NCBI GenBank assembly: GCA_018239665.1
Contig: JAFEGV010000015.1
Span: 1-38,459, forward strand
Reading direction: 5' to 3'
From: Verrucomicrobiota bacterium
Lineage (GTDB): Bacteria > Chlamydiota > Chlamydiia > Chlamydiales > Rhabdochlamydiaceae
DNA length: 38,459 nt
In this document: positions 33,327 to 38,459 of the stretch, one piece after another
How the letters are laid out: every line of letters starts with the position of its first letter
Numbering within the stretch: position 1 is the stretch's first letter
Translations under genes and position numbers: made by a program
Notes under the pieces: generated by a model
What the model saw: only the letters and a program-made list of their open reading frames with translations
Database searches by the model: none
Told to the model about the DNA's origin: nothing

Positions 33327-35030
33327 TTAAACTTGGGCGGTCTGTTCAAAATAAAGGCGGAACCATGTTTCAAGGACGAGAATGCCCCAGAGTTCTTGAA
33401 AGAAGAGGTGGGGATGTCTTGTGAAATTTTTCATTTGTTCAGAGAGCCAAGCAGCTGAGAGGATCCCTGCATCAACAAGGATGCTCGATTTGAGCTGGTC
33501 GGTCAGTTGTCTATATTCCATCGTTTGCGCCCAATGAGGCAAGGAGGGGACAATCCTCTTCTGCAATGGTTTTCTCCCTTTGAGCAACAGATCGTTCAAT
33601 GAAAAGTGGGAAGGGGTTTCCGGAAGGGAAGCGATCCATTCGATGATTGTGTGGTTCAGGTAAGGAGCGTGCCGTTTCAGGCCGAAGTGGGCGCACAGCC
33701 GCACTTCCGTCGGAAGAACATCGGAAGGAAGCTTTGTCTTAAAATAGAGGTAGAGAAGAGAACCAAGTGTTGGGCCTAATTTTTCAAGCGCCGGAAAACG
33801 GTGGAGGAAAATTTCGGGATTGATCGGTTTTAATAGGGTTGAGTGCAAATCTTCAAATTCATCGGAAGTAAAGAGCGCCGACTGGTTCAAAAATGCCTTG
33901 TGCCAGGGATGGGTGTTGGCGGAGCGGAGCATCGCGTAGGCGCTTTTGAGGTGGATTTTCGATAGAAGGGGGATGATGAGATGTTTCTTAAGGGAGCGGT
34001 TCAGGCGATCGTAGATCAAAGATTTGGATAGCTGGGGCGGTTGGATCTCCTGATATAGCCATTGGAGAGACCCCGTTAAAAAAAACAGATCGGTCTTTTG
34101 CTGTTTTTTTAAAGATTGGCAGAGTAAGTAGCGTGCTGGAAAATTCAGGTCGGCAATCGGCTCGTCCAAAGCCCATATCATCTCAGGCAATTGGGCAAGG
34201 ACCTCGCTCGGTTTGAAACAATCGGTGTGATCTGCATGGACGGTCAAGGAGCTGTCTTCTAATTCTTGGGGAAGTGTGGCCTCAGGCTCATTAAGGTCGC
34301 TAACAAGGACAGGCGAGTGCGCAGAGGACAAGCGGGACTTCCAGCTGAGCCGGATCAGTTCTTCAAGCTCCTCTTTGCGCGCGCAGAGGTTCTTTTTTTG
34401 GATGAAAGCGTTATATGCCCAATAAGGGCGTATGAAGAGGTTATTGTCGCGCGTATAGCGCAGATAGTGCCCTGGCTGCAGCTTAAAGACTCCGCGGACA
34501 AGAGTTTTCTCCTGAGGGATAAATCCAAATGCCATGTAATAGGAGAAGGCCTCCAGATCAGGAGATCTAGAGATGAGATCGGAGTTTAAGATGATTTTCA
34601 AGGAATTGGCGAAAACAAATGTGTTCTGATGCAGGCACCAATAGAGAGGCTGTTCTCCTATCCTATCGCGAAACAGCAGCAGCTCATGACGTTCTATGTC
34701 CAAAAGGGCAATAGCGAAAGAACCGTCGAGATAGAGGGGAAACTCCTCCTTGTACAGATCATACAAGCATCCGATGATCTCTTCGGGAGCTGAGCTGGCA
34801 AGGCTGATCCGTTCTGCTTCGAGCCTCTTTACAAGTTCAGAAAAATTATTGATCTGACCTTCGAAGAAGATCATTTTGCGACGATGGCGAAATAGGCGAT
34901 CAGATCCTAATTCGAACCGGCCTTCTCTCGTGATTTTTTTTGGAAAGGTTGCGGATAAGGCGAGCATCTTTTTTGTCAGACACTCGCCAATTTCTGATTC
35001 AGGGTAGACCGTTCCTGCAAAGAAAGGCAT
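33327..35030 (-). CDS. Asparagine-synthetase-fold protein with degenerate active sites
   Basis: This 567-residue protein has the AsnB layout: an N-terminal class II amidotransferase-like domain (1-200) and a synthetase-like domain (215-560). The fold is clear from DGSFAIALLD (102-111), RDRIGEQPLYW (121-131), LDEPIADLNFPARYLL (288-303) and HFGLKRHAPYLNHTIIEW (448-465). Both active sites look lost. The start reads MPFFAG where functional enzymes have MCGIAG, so the Cys2 nucleophile is absent. The ATP-pyrophosphatase loop SGGxDS is replaced by SDLNEP (244-249), and SGDGGDE is replaced by TGSLQW (319-324). The ATG is well set by AAGAGG six bases upstream, so a missed start does not explain the missing Cys. 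The gene lies 195 bp upstream of the NRPS on the same strand. A non-catalytic partner or a changed reaction are both possible. Confidence 0.85.
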   Translation of the reverse strand: MPFFAGTVYPESEIGECLTKKMLALSATFPKKITREGRFELGSDRLFRHRRKMIFFEGQINNFSELVKRLEAERISLASSAPEEIIGCLYDLYKEEFPLYLDGSFAIALLDIERHELLLFRDRIGEQPLYWCLHQNTFVFANSLKIILNSDLISRSPDLEAFSYYMAFGFIPQEKTLVRGVFKLQPGHYLRYTRDNNLFIRPYWAYNAFIQKKNLCARKEELEELIRLSWKSRLSSAHSPVLVSDLNEPEATLPQELEDSSLTVHADHTDCFKPSEVLAQLPEMIWALDEPIADLNFPARYLLCQSLKKQQKTDLFFLTGSLQWLYQEIQPPQLSKSLIYDRLNRSLKKHLIIPLLSKIHLKSAYAMLRSANTHPWHKAFLNQSALFTSDEFEDLHSTLLKPINPEIFLHRFPALEKLGPTLGSLLYLYFKTKLPSDVLPTEVRLCAHFGLKRHAPYLNHTIIEWIASLPETPSHFSLNDLLLKGRKPLQKRIVPSLPHWAQTMEYRQLTDQLKSSILVDAGILSAAWLSEQMKNFTRHPHLFFQELWGILVLETWFRLYFEQTAQV

Positions 35031-35219
35031 TAGACCTCTTTCGAAACTTCAATTGTCCATTAAAATTGTTCTTTCTTCTCCGATTTTTATCGCACCTCCT
35101 CACCGACTTATTCAAGTCGTTTCGTCGATGCGATTCGTGCCAGCTTGCTGTCTCTAAAAAATCAGAGAAGAAATCTTCAATTTTTCTGGACAAAGCAAGT
35201 TCCGAAAAAAGTCTATTAT

Positions 35220-36410
35220 TTAATGGCTCAGGTTCTCTGATGAAAAGGTGCGGATGTTCTCCAGCTTTGTATCAGGGAAAAAAGTCGCAAGGATCTTTTG
35301 TGTGTTCGCCCCATGCTCCGCCATGGAAAGCGCGCCGAGCAGGCACAAGCCGACCCCATGTCCTTCGCCATACCCGTTGAACACGATTTGATCGCCATTT
35401 AATTTGACGGTAAAATCGTTGCTGCGCAAACGATTTGCGCCAAGGGCATTTTGTAGTTTAAAGAAGTCGACATCATGGGCTTTTTCACCTTCTTTGATCC
35501 GAACTCCATACACTTTTTCAGAGTTTTTATCCTGATAAAGGTCGATGGCGGTGACTTTTGCGGCTCCCGCAATCCTTGCCAGCTCTTGTTTGGAAACAGC
35601 AAAGGACCAGCCATGCTTTGGCCGCTCATAAGCAGCATAAGGGGATGCGACTCCGTGGGGAGCCGTGATCGCCTTTCGGAAAATCGTTGCGTAGTCTGCT
35701 GTTTTTCCGGCGCTGTCTTTGGTCCAAGTCGCCGCAAAGGGTTGATGCTGATAGGTCATTACCACATGGCGGGTATTATTGATCGCTTTGTCCAAATGCA
35801 GGTTTTGCAAAGTAAGGGCATGGCCTTGGTACCCGACCTCTTGAGCTTCGACATGGAAATAAGCATTGGGTTTGCGGTTCACCAAATAATAGGCGTTTGT
35901 CCGGGCAATGATGGCAATTGCCTCCATGACCTCTTCATCGCATTCCTGGGAAAATTGGGTCGTCATCACAGACTTGAGGTATCTCTCGATGTCCACTTCG
36001 TTGACGATATTGAGTTTTCCATTCACATCGTAGAGCTCGACGCAGCCCCGGTATTCGATCCCGTCGACAAGGATAGTGCTTTGCGAATCGCCGGGAACGA
36101 TCCTGATCTGGCTGATGCCGGGGAACAGCTCTTTCCATTGGATCCCTTCTTGGCAGGGGACAACTTGGGCGCGTTTTGTTGAGATCCCGTTGCCGACTTC
36201 AAGTCCTGTCACAGGATCATAGACGATATATCGCCCTTTGACTTCCAAAAGGACATTGTCCTTTTGGCGCGAGATCAAGACTTTGATCGTCGCAGGTTTA
36301 GCTTGTTGAGAAAGATCGGTCGGAAGCGCAGTAGCAGCCGACATCGCAACAGAGGGTGCAATAGCGGAGATGCACAAGCTGCATGCGATCACAGTTTTGG
36401 TCCAGTTCAT
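35220..36410 (-). CDS. SpoIID/LytB-domain protein, putative septal peptidoglycan enzyme
   Basis: This 396-residue exported protein has a signal peptide (residues 1-25, hydrophobic core VIACSLCISAIAPSVA). The SpoIID domain includes NEVDIERYLKSVMTTQFS (137-154), AIIARTNAYY (166-175) and GYGEGHGVGLCLLGA near the C-terminus. SpoIID is a lytic transglycosylase that cuts denuded glycan strands, and a SpoIID homologue has been reported at the chlamydial division septum. The catalytic Glu of SpoIID falls in the VVxSEM segment; the aligned residue here is Gln152 (codon CAA). Either the catalytic residue lies elsewhere or activity differs. The gene starts three bases after the ruvB stop, so the two are probably co-transcribed. 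Confidence 0.88.
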   Translation of the reverse strand: MNWTKTVIACSLCISAIAPSVAMSAATALPTDLSQQAKPATIKVLISRQKDNVLLEVKGRYIVYDPVTGLEVGNGISTKRAQVVPCQEGIQWKELFPGISQIRIVPGDSQSTILVDGIEYRGCVELYDVNGKLNIVNEVDIERYLKSVMTTQFSQECDEEVMEAIAIIARTNAYYLVNRKPNAYFHVEAQEVGYQGHALTLQNLHLDKAINNTRHVVMTYQHQPFAATWTKDSAGKTADYATIFRKAITAPHGVASPYAAYERPKHGWSFAVSKQELARIAGAAKVTAIDLYQDKNSEKVYGVRIKEGEKAHDVDFFKLQNALGANRLRSNDFTVKLNGDQIVFNGYGEGHGVGLCLLGALSMAEHGANTQKILATFFPDTKLENIRTFSSENLSH

Positions 36411-36413
36411 GGT

Positions 36414-37439
36414 TTAGACTCCCTGATTAAATTTTGAGGGCAACGGGCGCCCGAGATGTTGATAGGTTAAAGCGGTGACTTCTCTTCCGCGCAAAGTCCT
36501 TTTTAAAAATCCCTGCATCATCAAGAAAGGTTCGTAGACCTCTTCTAAAGTGTGGGCTTCTTCAGAAAGGGCGGCGGAGAGGGTGTTGATCCCCACAGGC
36601 CCCCCTTGATAATGATCGATGATCACATTGAGAATTTTTTTGTCCATCTCGTCTAGTCCGCGATGATCGATGCTAAGCATGTCCAGCGCTGTTTCCGCAG
36701 TTTTTAGATTGATCTTGTTGTTCGCTTTGATCTGGGCATAGTCGCGGACCCATCGCAGCAAGTTGTTGGCGATCCGCGGCGTTCCGCGCGAGCGCTCTGC
36801 AATGCACAAGGCCCCTGATTTGTCGATTTCGATGTTCAGAATGTGAGCTGAGCGCGTGATGATCTTTTCAAGAACTTCGGGACCATAGTAATCGAGCCGG
36901 CAATTAAAGGTGAAGCGGGAACGCATGGGAGCGCTCAGGAGGCCGACCCGGGTCGTCGCTCCAATTAATGAGAAGCGGTTGAGCTTGACCTGGATGCTGC
37001 GGGCCGCGGGGCCGCTGTCGATAATGAGGTCGAGTGAAAAATCTTCCATGGCAGGATAGAGGTATTCTTCGACGGCGCGGTTCATCCGGTGGATCTCGTC
37101 GATGAACAGGATGTCTCCCTCTTTTAAGTTGGTCAGAATCCCTGCGAGGTCTCCCGGTTTTTCGATAATGGGCCCCGATGTGACCACAAGCTGCGTTCCC
37201 ATCGTTTTGGCAATGATGTTCGCAAGCGTCGTCTTGCCAAGTCCCGGCGGTCCGTAAAACAGGCAATGGCCTAACGGTTCGCCCCGCTTTTTTGCCGCGG
37301 CGATCAGCACTTCGAGCCTCTCTCGCACAGAGTCCTGGCCCGAAAAATCGATAAGGCTCTGGGGACGAAGGGGCACTTCGAAAGGTTCGTCTTGCTTTGT
37401 CCAGGAAGATTCGATAAATGGTTGGTTCATATTTTCCAT
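36414..37439 (-). CDS. ruvB: Holliday junction branch migration ATPase RuvB
   Basis: This protein of about 341 residues is the RuvB hexameric AAA+ motor that drives branch migration with RuvA. Seen marks are the family N-terminus LRPQSLIDFSGQ, Walker A GPPGLGKTT, Walker B DILFIDEIHRM, sensor I GATTRVGLLSAPMRSRF containing the arginine finger region, and the C-terminal winged-helix domain ending near LGRPLPSKF. The long frame begins at a GTG (37451); I chose the ATG four codons later, and another ATG lies three codons on. No clear Shine-Dalgarno selects between them. It is the first gene of a ruvB-SpoIID unit and is divergent from the RHS-type gene. A ruvB-SpoIID neighbourhood is also what I recall from Chlamydia. 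Confidence 0.96.
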   Translation of the reverse strand: MENMNQPFIESSWTKQDEPFEVPLRPQSLIDFSGQDSVRERLEVLIAAAKKRGEPLGHCLFYGPPGLGKTTLANIIAKTMGTQLVVTSGPIIEKPGDLAGILTNLKEGDILFIDEIHRMNRAVEEYLYPAMEDFSLDLIIDSGPAARSIQVKLNRFSLIGATTRVGLLSAPMRSRFTFNCRLDYYGPEVLEKIITRSAHILNIEIDKSGALCIAERSRGTPRIANNLLRWVRDYAQIKANNKINLKTAETALDMLSIDHRGLDEMDKKILNVIIDHYQGGPVGINTLSAALSEEAHTLEEVYEPFLMMQGFLKRTLRGREVTALTYQHLGRPLPSKFNQGV

Positions 37440-37521
37440 AGGAGATAGCACATGAGTCCACTTTATCTATCTCGGAGAAATTTTGCAAATTCTGTGTGAA
37501 CATAAGATTAACTAAAAGGTG

Positions 37522-37581
37522 CAGCTCGATAATTTTTTTTCAAATCCCGATCTTTTTCTGGTGTAATTAAAAATCGAGCTG
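37522..37581. repeat. Inverted repeat with T-runs in the ruvB-RHS divergent gap
   Basis: CAGCTCGAT (37522-37530) and ATCGAGCTG (37573-37581) are exact complements 42 bases apart. Each arm is followed on the plus strand by two or three bases and a T-run of eight or more. It could be a regulatory hairpin in the leader of the rightward gene or an operator; the wide spacing makes it weak as a terminator. Confidence 0.4.
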
Positions 37582-37620
37582 TATTTTTTTTGCTTCCTAT
37601 CTTTTAACTGGGACCATCCG

Positions 37621-38459
37621 ATGCGTTCGCTCGTCTTGTTCTTTTGTCTTATCTTACTCCCTTTGTTTGCCGATCCTAAAGACCCGTATCAACTTGCAGT
37701 CACCGATGGAGAGCCGTCCGCCCTTGTTGCTGGTTGTGTCAACGCCATCACGGGAGATCTCTATTTAGATGAGGAGGACGTACTCGTTCAGGGCTACATC
37801 CCTCTGCGATTGCCGCGCCACTACATCAGCGGCGATGGGGTAGGAACAATGGCCAGCTGGTCTTTTCTGGACCACTTAGAGGCCAAATACAAAGGCGGAG
37901 AAGCAGAACATCAGATCAAGATCTGGGACCCCAACGGCTCTTCCTACACCTTTCGCTGCTCCGCGGACGAGGTCCAGCGCCACCTGAAGAAGAAGTCGCA
38001 CACTCCTAAATTTCGACCTCCTCCACCTCAAGAAACCCCAGGAATGACCAACACGGCGCATGGAGAGATCAGCGCTCATCACAACCTAAAAAATGCCTGC
38101 GTCCGCTTAGAGGGAGAAGGAAAATATTTTACCGTTTACTGCCCTGATCAAACGACTCGCCGCTACAAAATCCATCACGCGCACAAGCACTTTAAAGACG
38201 TCTTTAAAAAAGAAGAGGAGAAGAAGCTCGTCTACCTCCTCGAATCGGAAACTCTTCCTTCCGGACATAGGGTGTTCTACAGCTACGATCAGGAAGACCG
38301 GCTGACGAGCATCAGGACAACAAACCCCGGCGGCAACAAAACCTACGCCGCCGCCACATTTCGCTACCTTCACCGCCACAAACGCAACGGGCCGGATGTC
38401 GATATTGAACTCAGCGATGGGAGGACCCTTCGCTACCGTTTCGAGCCCAAGGACCACTC
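37621..38459 (+). CDS. Secreted RHS/YD-repeat-type protein, N-terminal part (truncated by window)
   Basis: The frame is open from the ATG at 37621 to the right edge, giving 279 residues without a stop. A short signal peptide is clear (MRSLVLFFCLILLPLFA, cleavage before DPK). The next segment, with NAITGDLYLDEEDVLV followed by GYIPLRLPRHYIS, matches the DUF6531-like start of RHS and YD-repeat proteins. WSFLDHLE, DPNGSSYTF and the later YDQEDRLTSIRT resemble the strand pairs of the RHS shell. A proline-rich, basic insertion lies at about residues 120-140. GGGA lies about eight bases before the ATG. RHS proteins are large secreted or surface toxins, or carriers with a variable C-terminal tip. 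The tip is outside the window, so its role cannot be given. Confidence 0.8.
   Translation, partial: MRSLVLFFCLILLPLFADPKDPYQLAVTDGEPSALVAGCVNAITGDLYLDEEDVLVQGYIPLRLPRHYISGDGVGTMASWSFLDHLEAKYKGGEAEHQIKIWDPNGSSYTFRCSADEVQRHLKKKSHTPKFRPPPPQETPGMTNTAHGEISAHHNLKNACVRLEGEGKYFTVYCPDQTTRRYKIHHAHKHFKDVFKKEEEKKLVYLLESETLPSGHRVFYSYDQEDRLTSIRTTNPGGNKTYAAATFRYLHRHKRNGPDVDIELSDGRTLRYRFEPKDH

Noticed and set aside
35031..35060. Possible missed start giving Cys2 to the AsnB-like protein
   Set aside because: A strong AAGAGG sits six bases before the ATG, and no in-frame MCG start exists just upstream.
35475..36182. 235-codon plus-strand open frame opposite the SpoIID-like gene
   Set aside because: It is antisense to a clearly conserved exported protein and has no recognisable motif or ribosome binding site.
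1..38459. tRNA genes, rRNA, CRISPR arrays and insertion sequences
   Set aside because: Reading both strands for TTCRA-arm patterns, regular short repeats with spacers and transposase motifs gave nothing convincing; only the SRP RNA was found.

Overview
The window most likely comes from a chlamydia-like organism outside the genus Chlamydia, an environmental member of the Chlamydiae. Four things suggest this. A ruvB-SpoIID-like pair and an ssb-pepA pair recall neighbouring genes in Chlamydia. There is an eukaryotic-like F-box/LRR protein and a kinase-fold protein. A single-gene outer-membrane beta-barrel is present. Giant lineage-type hypothetical proteins lie beside housekeeping genes. The assignment is inference from gene content; no marker rRNA is in the window.

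Layout, left to right. At 1-3000 a direct repeat precedes two minus-strand eukaryotic-like genes: a pseudokinase lacking the catalytic Asp, and an F-box plus leucine-rich-repeat protein. From 3.2 to 10.9 kb lie housekeeping genes: RidA (minus), then ssb-pepA-RluA-type pseudouridine synthase as a tightly overlapping plus-strand unit, a POT-family peptide transporter (minus), a family-9 heptosyltransferase (plus), a BioD-like/DRTGG ATPase and a Nudix hydrolase (both minus). From 11.0 to 23.5 kb two giant minus-strand paralogues of about 1446 and 2414 residues flank a convergent mazG. The larger carries four tandem 138-residue units; the smaller appears to carry one. A beta-barrel outer-membrane protein (plus) and the 4.5S SRP RNA (minus) follow.

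From 25.2 to 35.0 kb is a compact biosynthetic locus on the minus strand: an asparagine-synthetase-fold protein with both active sites degenerate, a 2446-residue nonribosomal peptide synthetase (C-A-T-C-A-T-reductase, first C domain lacking its catalytic His), and an Sfp-type phosphopantetheinyl transferase. The expected product is a dipeptide released by reduction as an aldehyde or alcohol. The window ends with a SpoIID-like protein, RuvB, and the secreted N-terminus of an RHS/YD-repeat-type protein cut by the right edge.

The two most interesting systems are the NRPS locus and the pair of giant repeat proteins, which I cannot assign to a known family. Several proteins (kinase, AsnB-like, first C domain, SpoIID-like, POT transporter) keep a clear family fold but differ at a key residue. 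A palindromic repeat occurs in two separate intergenic sites. I found no tRNA, rRNA, CRISPR array, transposase or integrase.
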